From the IMG/VR virus record IMGVR_UViG_3300047095_000666, positions 33,886-97,885 of that record: a DNA stretch of 64,000 nucleotides. One strand, written 5' to 3'. How positions within the stretch are numbered: position 1 is the stretch's first letter; each line of letters opens with the position of its first letter. Of this stretch, positions 51,670-59,654 are shown one piece after another. The notes under the pieces were generated by a model. The model made no database searches and was not told where the DNA came from. It was given only the letters and a program-made list of their open reading frames with translations. The position numbers and the translations under genes were made by a program. The DNA comes from a virus.

Positions 51670-52110
51670 ATGATTACGATGCTGATGAAAAACTGGCGCA
51701 TGCTGATTGGTGTGGTCCTGATTCTCCTGATCGGCTTTCTGCTGTACATGTGGAAGAGCACCGAGAGCGAGATGAGAGTCAAGGTCGCCGACATGAACGC
51801 CACCATCACGACCATGCAGTCCACGATTGATCACAACAGAGACGAGCTCCGGAAGTTGGAGCAAATCAATACTGATCTCAAGAAATCGCTAGACGCCAAG
51901 GTCGCCAACCAGACGATAAATCAGACCGCTGTGAAGGCGGTGAGTAAGAAAACTAGCAAGACGAAGCAAGCTGCGACCAAGATCGATACGTTCATAGATC
52001 ACAACGTTCCGGCTGACCGCACTGTGTCCGAAGAGAGCGCAAAGGCACTCTGGATGCTCGTCACTGAAATCGAACCAATGATCGACTCCAACGAAGGAGA
52101 AGCAAAATGA
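51670..52110 (+). CDS. Inner-membrane spanin (i-spanin, Rz-like)
   Basis: 146 residues from the ATG at 51670, chosen because GAGGAAGAG lies at ideal distance; an in-frame ATG at 51655 lacks one. One N-terminal membrane helix (about 11-27, GVVLILLIGFLLYMW core) is followed by a periplasmic coiled coil (about 35-85) and a basic stretch. This matches Rz-type i-spanins. It overlaps the lipoprotein gene by ATGA. Together they would disrupt the outer membrane at the last step of lysis. Confidence 0.78.
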   Translation: MITMLMKNWRMLIGVVLILLIGFLLYMWKSTESEMRVKVADMNATITTMQSTIDHNRDELRKLEQINTDLKKSLDAKVANQTINQTAVKAVSKKTSKTKQAATKIDTFIDHNVPADRTVSEESAKALWMLVTEIEPMIDSNEGEAK

Positions 52111-52454
52111 ATTTTACGAAGGTTATCCTCTGTGGTCTGATGGCATCTTCACTAGTTGGTTGCGCCTACAACCAACCGAAGGACTCCGGGAAGATTGACG
52201 TAAACGTGACGGCGACCAAGGTGGAGCTGTCAGAGATTAGCTCGGAACTGCTGAACAAGTGTGAGAAGCCCCAGAAGATCAGCGAGACCGTTCCCGGAAT
52301 CAAATCCGGGAAGGTACTTGAGAAGGACGTGATCGCGGCCCTCGTGCGCTCGTACACCAACGAGGTGAACTGCTACCTCGTAAAGGAAGAGGCTCTTCGC
52401 GTACAGTCGAAGATGCGAGACGAAGTCAACAAGGCAAACGGAAATGTCAACTAA
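52107..52454 (+). CDS. Outer-membrane lipoprotein spanin (o-spanin, Rz1-like)
   Basis: 115 residues with a signal peptide (1-18) and the lipobox LVGC (Cys19). The mature part has two Cys residues (CEKPQK near 52 and EVNCYL near 92), a pattern also common in o-spanin-like phage lipoproteins. The overlap with the i-spanin gene (ATGA) and the following virion gene (11 bases) supports a coupled lysis cassette. It is longer than lambda Rz1 and not nested inside Rz. Confidence 0.78.
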   Translation: MNFTKVILCGLMASSLVGCAYNQPKDSGKIDVNVTATKVELSEISSELLNKCEKPQKISETVPGIKSGKVLEKDVIAALVRSYTNEVNCYLVKEEALRVQSKMRDEVNKANGNVN

Positions 52455-55400
52455 CTCCAGCATCGAGGCTCTGACTCGGCGCGAGGTGAACGACTTGATG
52501 GAGCACTGTCGAAAGATCGTGGTCAAGGACCAAGATACCGCAGACGCTCTTGAGACGTCCGAGAGCATGATCGAGGCGACGAGGTACCTTGAAGTCTACT
52601 ACAAGGTGGACAAGTACCCGTACCACGATATCGTGCGCTCTGCAATCACCAGCATCCTCACGGATGCCACTGCCACCGGAACCGAGGTGTCGGCGGAGCA
52701 AGTCAGAAGCATCATCTCAAACGACCAGAACTTGGATACTGCATCCAAGAGCGAGTCCATCCAGATCACGTACTCCCTGCAGTTCCCGTCTGGAAGCATC
52801 ACTATCGACGTCGTAGACAAGAACGTTGAGAACATCCGTCAGTATTACCTCGATAACTACGTCGATCGGAACTCGTACTACCGCAGCCTGCAGCAGCTTG
52901 GCATCCCGGCTTGGAAGAGCCGTCTTGCCGAGGACTTCGAGATCATCCAAGAGCCTAGCGTCATTGGCAACGCGTTACTGAGGTCTTTCGGTCCAGCCTA
53001 CTCCAAATCGAGAAAGTACTTCACAACGGTCATGTACACTAAGGCGTTCGCCAAGGACATGGTCGGTACCGTCAACTACGAAACGGTGAACTACTACAAG
53101 GCTTACTGCAAGATTACGATCTGTCTGATGACGATCGTCGATCTGCTGAACAACCGGCTCCAGTTCCCGCTAGACATCAGCTACATCGACGAGTACTCGA
53201 TGAACCAGCTGCTGTACTCCTTCGGCTTCACGGAATTCACCAAGTTCCCTCTGTACTACCGCAAGGCTATCGCGCTGAAAATCAACACTCTGATTCGCCA
53301 CAAGGGCACCGATCAGGTGTTCATCGACATCTTGGACATCTTCGACTTCCAAGGCGTCAATATCATCAAGTACTACCTAACCAAGCACGAGACGTCAAAC
53401 GAGAAGAAGACGTTAGACGCGATCGAGGTAGCGCCGAAGTTCGTCGGGCACAGCGTTCGTATCAACTCTCTGCAGGAAGCCATCAAACGCGAATCGACGC
53501 GTGAGTACGGCTTCGACAATATGGTTCAAAACGATCCGTATTGGGAGGCTTCGAAAGAAGAAGTCACTGCGCAGCATTTCGATTTCCTTCCGACGAAGTA
53601 CTTTTCCATCGAGGGCGACTTCCAGATGTGGAAGGAGGTGATGAACATCTCCTACTTCGTCAGCATGATTCGGAAGCTTAAACGAGATCACTCGCTCCGG
53701 GCACATCTCTCGCTGCACGCTTCGGAGATCTCCAAGGGCGAGGTGTTCATCGACGAGCTGATCCTGGCTGCGCAGATTCTCGTTTGCGATTTCTACAAGA
53801 TCGAAGATATCATCCATTTCGATCAAGAGTCGGTCTACAAGATCTACTCCTTCAACGACAAAGATGATAGCCCGTTGAACACCAGCCTCTTCGGGCAGGA
53901 CGTTCTGACGAAGAACTCGTATGCTAACACCTCATACGTCCTCGAAACGGTGTCCGACTACCCGACGATCGAGCGAGACGAACTCTTCACGATCTACAAT
54001 CACGACATCCAAGTCTACAATAACTTCCTAGCGTTCCAGAAGATCCGAGACGCTAGCGGCGCTATTGTCATGACGTACCAGAACTTCAAGAAGTACAAGG
54101 CTCTCTACGAGTCGAAGTTTCTGGCAAACTACAACCTGAGCGAGTACAGAGGGTTCTCCAAGTACAGCGAATACCTCCAGTTCAAATGCAACGCAGACCT
54201 CTACAGCTACGTCGATGAGGCGATGTTGACGGACGATCAGGACATTAAGCGGCAAAAGATTACCTACATCCTCTCCGCTCTGAAGGAATATGCTTACACG
54301 CTGAACATTCCTTTCGACAGGATGATGTCCGACCTGATCATCGAGTACATCATGAAGACGGTCAATGTCTTTAAGGCATACACCGTCACCATGAAGGACT
54401 TCCGGATCATCTACCGCTGGGACGAGGGGAACTTCCTGCACCTCTTCGACAGCGAGACGAAGCATGCGAAGTTCGTCTGGGATAGTCACGTTCGCAATAA
54501 AAACCCTCAGAAAATCATCCTCAGCATGGGGACGGTGACGAACAGCACCTACCAAGAACCGCTTCCTAACGACATGCTTTTCAGTGACAGCGTCAATCGC
54601 TTTCAGAAGAAAGACGTGTATGCTGACAGATATCGGTACAAGGAGAGGTACACTTTCCACGGGTTCTTCAACTGGAGAGACAGACTCCTCTACAGAGACA
54701 AATCGACGTTCAAGGGGAGATTCTCTTGGAGCGATCTGCTGAACTTTGGAGACAATCTCTTCGAACGAGCAAAGTACTCCCTCAGCGACAAGCAGAAGTT
54801 CAAGGACCGGATCAACTACGACACGGCTCCCGGAGTGGACTACTGGTACCGTGACAGATGCAAGCTAGTTGATGTCAGCGTGCAGAAGTCAAAATTCGCC
54901 AACAAAGACACGGCCAACTTTGGGGACAACTCCATGTGGAATGTGCGCTATAAGGTGAATGAGGCCACAAAGCTTCATGACTTCTCGATGTTTGCGTCCA
55001 GAATCAAGAAGTCCGACAAGGGCAACCTCCACGACGGGTACTACATGTGGTTCCCTCTGATGGTGATGCCGGTCAGCGACTCGATGATAGCTAATGACAC
55101 CGTGCGGTCGATGGCGGCTCGCAGGTCTATCGTTCAGCAAAGACACCACTTCGCCGACAGGCTTTCTCCGGGTGTCTCCTCCCAGACGAGAGTCGATCAC
55201 ACTTTCTCGTTCAAAGCCGACTCCACCGTCTTGAAGACGCTGCTCCCTTCAGCAGATACTTTGAGCTTCGGAGACTCGCAGCTACAGCGGCAGAAATCCT
55301 CCGCCAAAGATCGTATGCGGGCTTTCGATCGTCTTGATCTTGAGCTAGTGCCTGGATCTACTGCAGCCTGCGGAATCCTGAAGGATACGATGTCCTTCAA

Positions 55401-55719
55401 GAACGACAAAGCTGTCAGAACGAGTAAGATGAACCCGGTGGAAACTGTTCTCTTCGGCGACAACCAGTCCTTCGGTACCAGAAGAAATGCGGCTGATAAA
55501 TTTCATGCTCTAGACAGAATCTTTATCAGCTTCTCAGAAGCAAAACACCTGACCATGTCATCCCAGCCTCAAAAGCTGACCGACGCGACCAAGTCAAGAG
55601 GCAATAAAACGCTGGAGGAAACGGTATCCTTTAGCGAAAACTTGACAGGAAAGTCGTCCGTGGCCAACCATGATCGGAGAGCCATTTTCGATCGTTTCGT
55701 CATAACTGTGCACCAATAA
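52444..55719 (+). CDS. Large virion protein (probable baseplate/tail component) with C-terminal FGD repeats
   Basis: 1091 residues. The first ~560 form a globular helical region; a segment around 230-300 (LIRHKGTDQVFIDILDIFD) is typical of large baseplate or wedge-like proteins. From about 720 to the end there are about five degenerate repeats of 30-45 residues built on D-x-(L/A/M)-x-FGD-(N/S) followed by charged residues and K-x-(R/H)-D. No enzyme motif. It overlaps the lipoprotein gene by 11 bases. Role in the tail is inferred from size and neighbours. Confidence 0.68.
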   Translation: MSTNSSIEALTRREVNDLMEHCRKIVVKDQDTADALETSESMIEATRYLEVYYKVDKYPYHDIVRSAITSILTDATATGTEVSAEQVRSIISNDQNLDTASKSESIQITYSLQFPSGSITIDVVDKNVENIRQYYLDNYVDRNSYYRSLQQLGIPAWKSRLAEDFEIIQEPSVIGNALLRSFGPAYSKSRKYFTTVMYTKAFAKDMVGTVNYETVNYYKAYCKITICLMTIVDLLNNRLQFPLDISYIDEYSMNQLLYSFGFTEFTKFPLYYRKAIALKINTLIRHKGTDQVFIDILDIFDFQGVNIIKYYLTKHETSNEKKTLDAIEVAPKFVGHSVRINSLQEAIKRESTREYGFDNMVQNDPYWEASKEEVTAQHFDFLPTKYFSIEGDFQMWKEVMNISYFVSMIRKLKRDHSLRAHLSLHASEISKGEVFIDELILAAQILVCDFYKIEDIIHFDQESVYKIYSFNDKDDSPLNTSLFGQDVLTKNSYANTSYVLETVSDYPTIERDELFTIYNHDIQVYNNFLAFQKIRDASGAIVMTYQNFKKYKALYESKFLANYNLSEYRGFSKYSEYLQFKCNADLYSYVDEAMLTDDQDIKRQKITYILSALKEYAYTLNIPFDRMMSDLIIEYIMKTVNVFKAYTVTMKDFRIIYRWDEGNFLHLFDSETKHAKFVWDSHVRNKNPQKIILSMGTVTNSTYQEPLPNDMLFSDSVNRFQKKDVYADRYRYKERYTFHGFFNWRDRLLYRDKSTFKGRFSWSDLLNFGDNLFERAKYSLSDKQKFKDRINYDTAPGVDYWYRDRCKLVDVSVQKSKFANKDTANFGDNSMWNVRYKVNEATKLHDFSMFASRIKKSDKGNLHDGYYMWFPLMVMPVSDSMIANDTVRSMAARRSIVQQRHHFADRLSPGVSSQTRVDHTFSFKADSTVLKTLLPSADTLSFGDSQLQRQKSSAKDRMRAFDRLDLELVPGSTAACGILKDTMSFKNDKAVRTSKMNPVETVLFGDNQSFGTRRNAADKFHALDRIFISFSEAKHLTMSSQPQKLTDATKSRGNKTLEETVSFSENLTGKSSVANHDRRAIFDRFVITVHQ

Positions 55720-55733
55720 CAGGTGTTTAGTTA
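55717..55733 (+). promoter_or_regulatory. TAAC-N9-GTTA element (candidate phage promoter)
   Basis: TAACAGGTGTTTAGTTA, overlapping the stop codon of the upstream gene, 31 bases before the next start codon. The spacing equals that of the copy at 31859. Confidence 0.55.
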
Positions 55734-55764
55734 CCTTCCAATTCTGTCTCAGGAAAAAGAAATC

Positions 55765-56481
55765 ATGAGCGATATCAAGTATCTCAACTTCGAAGAGCAG
55801 CTGCTTTTCAAAGACAACAAGGTCGATGGCCGTTCCGAACCCCGCCTCGGCGGCTTCGTCGTGGTCAAGGACGCCGAGTCCGGCAAGATCCTGATGGCCA
55901 AGAAGAACCTCGTCGTCCGTCGCGGTCGCGAGATGACCCTGCGCCAGATCTTCCGCATCCCCGGCTCCGTCACCGGCGAAACCGAAGCAACCCTGAAGGA
56001 CAAGAGCATCCTCCTGTTCGGCATTGGCTCTGGCGGCGCACCGAACAACGATCCGTTCAACCCGTTCGCTCCGACCCCGGCTGACACCGACCTCAGCGCG
56101 GCCTTCCCCTTCCGCGTGAGCTCCGCTGCCAGCCCCATCCCGACCGCAGAAGCTGGTCTGTTCACCGACAGCCGCGCTGGCACTGGCGGCACGACCGAGT
56201 GGTACAAGAAGACCTTCACCAACGGCCACGGCGAGATCACTGTCAACCCGGCGACCGACGAGACCTTCGTGAAGCTGGCCCTCCAGATCACCAAGGATGA
56301 CTCTCGCGACCGCTTCGTGAACGAGTTGGCCCTGTACTGGGCGAAGTACAACGCCTCCGGTGCCGACCAGAACGCCAAGTACTCCGAGTACACGATGTTC
56401 TCCCGCATCACCTTCCTTACCGAGCCGCTGCCTTCGAACACGAACAAAGCCTTGGACATAGACTATTACGTTTACCTGTAA
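55765..56481 (+). CDS. Virion structural protein
   Basis: 238 residues from the ATG at 55765 after AGGAAAAAGAAATC. The N-terminal 60 residues (MAKKNLVVRRGRE near 45-57) are followed by a Pro/Ser/Ala-rich middle and a beta-rich end. No family recognised. A terminator follows the stop. Preceded by the same 17-bp element found before other virion genes, which supports late, abundant expression. Confidence 0.66.
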   Translation: MSDIKYLNFEEQLLFKDNKVDGRSEPRLGGFVVVKDAESGKILMAKKNLVVRRGREMTLRQIFRIPGSVTGETEATLKDKSILLFGIGSGGAPNNDPFNPFAPTPADTDLSAAFPFRVSSAASPIPTAEAGLFTDSRAGTGGTTEWYKKTFTNGHGEITVNPATDETFVKLALQITKDDSRDRFVNELALYWAKYNASGADQNAKYSEYTMFSRITFLTEPLPSNTNKALDIDYYVYL

Positions 56482-56497
56482 GACGTGCGGGCGTAAG

Positions 56498-56530
56498 AAT
56501 TCCTCCTACCGTTTGGTAGGAGGAATTTTT
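56498..56530 (+). terminator. Rho-independent terminator
   Basis: Perfect 13-bp stem AATTCCTCCTACC (56498-56510) with 56515-56527 and a UUU tail. Confidence 0.85.
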
Positions 56531-56543
56531 CATGGAGAACCAA

Positions 56544-56726
56544 ATGGCAGTCAGAGAGTTGGTGGAATTCTTCTTGAACGAAGAGCCGAACGATCCAAAG
56601 AGAAAAGAACTCGAACCCGGTCTCACGAGAGATGAGGCAATCAAGAAATTCCCTTGGAGGCCGTCTATGGGCGACTGCCGGGGGTTTAGCTATGACGAGA
56701 AGACCGGCATAGCCACATGGATGTAA
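56544..56726 (+). CDS. Small hypothetical protein
   Basis: 60 residues from the ATG at 56544, with GGAG eight bases upstream; an earlier ATG at 56532 would place the start directly at the terminator. Acidic, with a C-terminal DCRGFSYDEKTGIATW segment. It lies between two hairpins. No family recognised. Confidence 0.52.
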   Translation: MAVRELVEFFLNEEPNDPKRKELEPGLTRDEAIKKFPWRPSMGDCRGFSYDEKTGIATWM

Positions 56727-56728
56727 GA

Positions 56729-56760
56729 AATCCCCTATCCTTCCGGATAGGGGCTTCTTC
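56729..56760. terminator. Hairpin between converging genes
   Basis: 9-bp stem CCCCTATCC (56732-56740) with 56745-56753. CTTCTTCTT follows on the plus strand and AUUUCUU on the minus strand, so it can serve both. Confidence 0.75.
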
Positions 56761-56937
56761 TTACCACCACTTCCAGCGGCGGTAGATTGCTCTGAGCCTG
56801 ATGAAGTAGACGGACGACGCGATGAGGATGACTCCGTAGACTTTGTCCAAGTGAGGAATGTCGAAGAAAATTCCGACACACCCCAAGATGAAGTAGACAA
56901 CTGGAATCAGCTCGTATACTGGTCTTGGCAGAAACAT
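56761..56937 (-). CDS. 58-residue membrane protein, tandem paralog B
   Basis: Starts after GAAAGGATCCGTC. Two hydrophobic segments (about 10-27 and 34-47) are separated by a short loop, with a basic C-terminus (RLRAIYRRWKWW). It shares length, topology and the opening LPxxxYELxPxxY with the next gene upstream. Small two-helix membrane proteins of phages often act in lysis timing or exclusion of other phages; no direct evidence here. Confidence 0.66.
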   Translation of the reverse strand: MFLPRPVYELIPVVYFILGCVGIFFDIPHLDKVYGVILIASSVYFIRLRAIYRRWKWW

Positions 56938-56951
56938 GACGGATCCTTTCG

Positions 56952-57128
56952 TCAGATCTCATTCTTCCTGCGACGATACTCACGTCGCATTTGAATGATG
57001 TGGATTGCAGACAACATGAGGAGCCCGCCGCAGATCTTGGCGACCGCCCCGCTAGTTGATATCCCGGCAAAGCTCATGACTAGGTAAATGTACGGCAAGA
57101 GCTCGTACAACCACTTTGGGAGATGCAT
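56952..57128 (-). CDS. 58-residue membrane protein, tandem paralog A
   Basis: The ATG overlaps the stop of the RNA polymerase gene by one base (TGATG). It opens MHLPKWLYELLPYIY, parallel to its paralog, has two hydrophobic segments (about 10-22 and 30-46) and a basic tail (RREYRRRKNEI). Same length as the paralog. It is translationally coupled to the polymerase gene. Function unknown. Confidence 0.66.
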   Translation of the reverse strand: MHLPKWLYELLPYIYLVMSFAGISTSGAVAKICGGLLMLSAIHIIQMRREYRRRKNEI

Positions 57129-58462
57129 CAGATTGCCTCCATGAAGTCTTCAAGGTCGAACTTCTCGGTCTTCACGGACAGCGAGTGGAAAGCCTTGAGG
57201 GAAGCGTTCAGCAGCGCGGAGCCGATGTTCGCCGACGTCAGGCCGATGTTCTTAATTCCGAGCTTGCCTAGCATCTCACCGGCGCACTTGTTGCAAATCT
57301 TCGGATTTTGACAGAAGAACGGGGTACGCATCTTCACCGTCTTGCCGAGGTACTTCGACTTGTTGTCTCGGTCCAGAAGGACCAGCTTGTCTCCCTCCGC
57401 CACGTAGCGGAAGAGATAGTCTCCGTAGTTCTTGTCGTCCAAATCGACCTTGATCGTATAAGGAGTCTTACAGTCAGTGCCCGGAGCATCGGCGACGACG
57501 GACTGGAAACCGGCGTAGAACTGCTTGACCTTGTAGCCACCCTGACGGGTGTCGATGGCACGACCAAGGGAACCCTGGACTGCGATGTCGCCTGCGATTC
57601 CGACTTCGTCCTTCGATACGCCTTCAACCAGAGAGGAGGTCGCGATGGAGTACTGGGTGGGATCGTCTGACTTCGCCACCACCCCACGGGCGACTGCGGT
57701 GATCTTGTAGTTGCCAGAGAAGGAGCCGTTCACACCGGAGTCGAAGATGATCTTCCCGGAGGAGCCCTTCTCGTCGAGGATCTTCGACGCCTGAGACAAG
57801 ATCTTCGGCTCAATCACGTTGTTGTAAGCAACAACGTCGTTTCGGTCGATGATGTCCTTGTGCTCCTTGAACACGTCAGCGCGGATCTTCTTAATCTCCT
57901 TGGTGGGAGACATAGACAGGATGTCCATAGAGGGGTTGACGTACGGCACCATCGTGAACCCGAGCCAGTTCAGGTTATCGATGAACTGGTTCATGGCTTG
58001 GTACGTGATCTTCTCGTCGATAAACAGCTGGGACATCTCGGAGTAGATCTTGTCCATGTCCTTGGCTGTCAGCGTGAAGTTCTTGTACGTGATCAGCCCC
58101 TTGATATCGACATCGTACCGGAACTGCTGGTGGCTGCCTTGGGAACCGATCACATCTTTGGCCAAATCTCGGATCTTTTGCTCTCTGTCGGTAACGACAG
58201 CCTGCATGTCCTTAACGTTGTAAAGGGCCAGATTTACGATGAAGCGACCGAAGGTGGTCTCCTTACCGTAGAGCTCCCCGGCGTTCTTGAACTTGCAGAA
58301 CTCCGAGTCGGCCTCCTTGAGCATCTTCTCGTCCAGCACCAGCTTGGTGTTCGGAGGGATGTAAGACGAAGACTCTTCGTTGAACACGACGTGCAATAGC
58401 TGCCGAGTGATATTTGCACCTTTGATCTCGAAGATCTTCTTCATAAACTCTTCTTGAGCCAT
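57128..58462 (-). CDS. RNA polymerase beta-prime subunit, C-terminal part
   Basis: 444 residues from the ATG at 58462 (AAAGGAATCAAG); an in-frame ATG at 58564 would run through a terminator. Near 383-393 it has CQNPKICNKCAGE, matching the second zinc-binding site of beta-prime (Cys pattern before G-x-C-x-x-C-Y-G). This is followed by LGIKNIGLTSANIGSALLNASLKAFHSLS, matching the G-x-x-A-A-x-S-I-G-E-P...TFH trigger-side region. Together with 28451-29809 it completes a split beta-prime. The usual E-P of that region is not conserved. Part of a phiKZ-type polymerase. Confidence 0.85.
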   Translation of the reverse strand: MAQEEFMKKIFEIKGANITRQLLHVVFNEESSSYIPPNTKLVLDEKMLKEADSEFCKFKNAGELYGKETTFGRFIVNLALYNVKDMQAVVTDREQKIRDLAKDVIGSQGSHQQFRYDVDIKGLITYKNFTLTAKDMDKIYSEMSQLFIDEKITYQAMNQFIDNLNWLGFTMVPYVNPSMDILSMSPTKEIKKIRADVFKEHKDIIDRNDVVAYNNVIEPKILSQASKILDEKGSSGKIIFDSGVNGSFSGNYKITAVARGVVAKSDDPTQYSIATSSLVEGVSKDEVGIAGDIAVQGSLGRAIDTRQGGYKVKQFYAGFQSVVADAPGTDCKTPYTIKVDLDDKNYGDYLFRYVAEGDKLVLLDRDNKSKYLGKTVKMRTPFFCQNPKICNKCAGEMLGKLGIKNIGLTSANIGSALLNASLKAFHSLSVKTEKFDLEDFMEAI

Positions 58463-58504
58463 CTTGATTCCTTTGGAAATATCTATGCAGCTGTTCAAAG
58501 AAAG

Positions 58505-58540
58505 AAAAAAAAAGGATTCCGTCATGATGACGGAATCCTT
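58505..58540 (-). terminator. Rho-independent terminator
   Basis: An 11-bp stem AAGGATTCCGT/ACGGAATCCTT (58512-58540) followed on the minus strand by nine U residues (58505-58513). It lies just before the beta-prime C gene. Confidence 0.88.
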
Positions 58541-58760
58541 CTGGTTAGGATTTGTTTTTGCCATTAAAACGCATCACAACTCGGCTGGTAGAGCAGGGAA
58601 AGACCCCTGCCCTTCCGTTCGGCTTGTGTTTCGCAGGCTGGTTGATCTTGAGTGTATTACCGGAATTGGTGCGAGATCTCTGAAAGTTCTCGTGAGATGA
58701 GCTTTCGATAGCTTGCGTGATCCCAGTAATCATATCGCCGAGATTCATAGAATGCTCATT
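58505..58760 (-). ncRNA. Candidate small transcription unit (ncRNA or 67-residue peptide)
   Basis: A 349-base gap between genes. On the minus strand CTATAATG (58757-58750) looks like a strong -10 element and a terminator closes the unit at 58505. An open frame of 67 codons (58545-58748) starts within a few bases of the expected transcript start, with no ribosome site. An untranslated RNA of about 240 nucleotides is therefore as likely as a leaderless peptide. Confidence 0.4.
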
Positions 58761-58811
58761 ATAGTAGTTGGAAGATCACTATAATGATATATCCATGTCG
58801 CTTCCTCAGAT

Positions 58812-59645
58812 TCAGTTTCCGCCCTTGATCTCTTCGATCTTGTTGTTCAGACCCTGACGCATAGTGAGACCCCCGGTGATCAAGTTCGACTTCAGACCGG
58901 CTCCGACGAGGAAGACGTCCAGAGTGTTGAGCGCCTGACCTTGGTGTATCACGCTCGGCTTGTACCCTTCGGAAGAGAGAGTGACGGTACCGAGAGCGGA
59001 GATCTCCGCCTGCGCTTGGAACTTATGGTTCTTGTTGTCAGCGCGAGCTCCAAGGATTTCTTTGAGGATGTAGTTGTCGTTGTCCTCGCCGAGGTACCTG
59101 TTGATGTTGCTCAGGGCAGACGAGAAGTCGTCCTTGGCGTTGTTCGTCGCAGCGAGCAGTGCGAGAGTGTCGGCGTCGGTGAGACGGCCAGTCTTCTCAC
59201 GCTCGTTCAAAGAGCCGGTCAGCTTCGAGCGCGAACCGGCCTTCATGATGTCGATGTTGGAGCGGTTCTTCTTCGACAGGATCTGCTGCATGCGCTTAAG
59301 ATGAACGTACATGACGGGCACCCGGAACTTGGAGCGAATCGGCTTACCGTCCGGGCTCAGGTGGCGAACGTAGACGTACTCCTCCAGAGGAACCTTCAGG
59401 TACTTCGCCGCGTCTTGGATGGAGTCCATCGACACCTTCTTCTCGGCGTAGAGGTCAACCTCCACGTAGAAGTTGTTGTTGTCGTCGGAGGCCATCTTCT
59501 TGAAGTATGTCTCGAACTGCGCGTCGCTCATGGACGCGAATAGTTGCTTGTATTTTTCTGCGTTCCTGCCAGTCGGTTCGAGGAGCTTCATCGTCGTGAT
59601 GACCTTCTCCTCAACCGCCTTGCGTTTGGCTCTGCTGATTGCCAT
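58812..59645 (-). CDS. Protein with resemblance to the RNA polymerase beta C-terminal end (tentative)
   Basis: 277 residues. A segment near 108-170 (VPVMYVHLKRMQQILSKKN, then GRLTDADTLALLAA) follows the same pattern as the end of beta (YMYMLKLNH...HARSTG, then GQRFGEMEVWAL). The flanking residues do not match otherwise, so the relation may be remote or accidental. It starts after AAGGAGTCAAC and lies in a run with the beta-prime C gene. It could be a fragment of a second polymerase or an unrelated virion protein. Confidence 0.5.
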   Translation of the reverse strand: MAISRAKRKAVEEKVITTMKLLEPTGRNAEKYKQLFASMSDAQFETYFKKMASDDNNNFYVEVDLYAEKKVSMDSIQDAAKYLKVPLEEYVYVRHLSPDGKPIRSKFRVPVMYVHLKRMQQILSKKNRSNIDIMKAGSRSKLTGSLNEREKTGRLTDADTLALLAATNNAKDDFSSALSNINRYLGEDNDNYILKEILGARADNKNHKFQAQAEISALGTVTLSSEGYKPSVIHQGQALNTLDVFLVGAGLKSNLITGGLTMRQGLNNKIEEIKGGN

Positions 59646-59654
59646 GTTGACTCC

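Noticed and set aside
58463-58564. N-terminal extension of the beta-prime C protein
   Set aside because: It would translate through a strong terminator; the internal ATG at 58462 has a good ribosome site.
58570-58640. tRNA-like sequence (D-arm-like CTCGGCTGGTAGAG) on the plus strand
   Set aside because: No anticodon loop of seven bases with U33, weak T arm and no matching seven-base acceptor stem.
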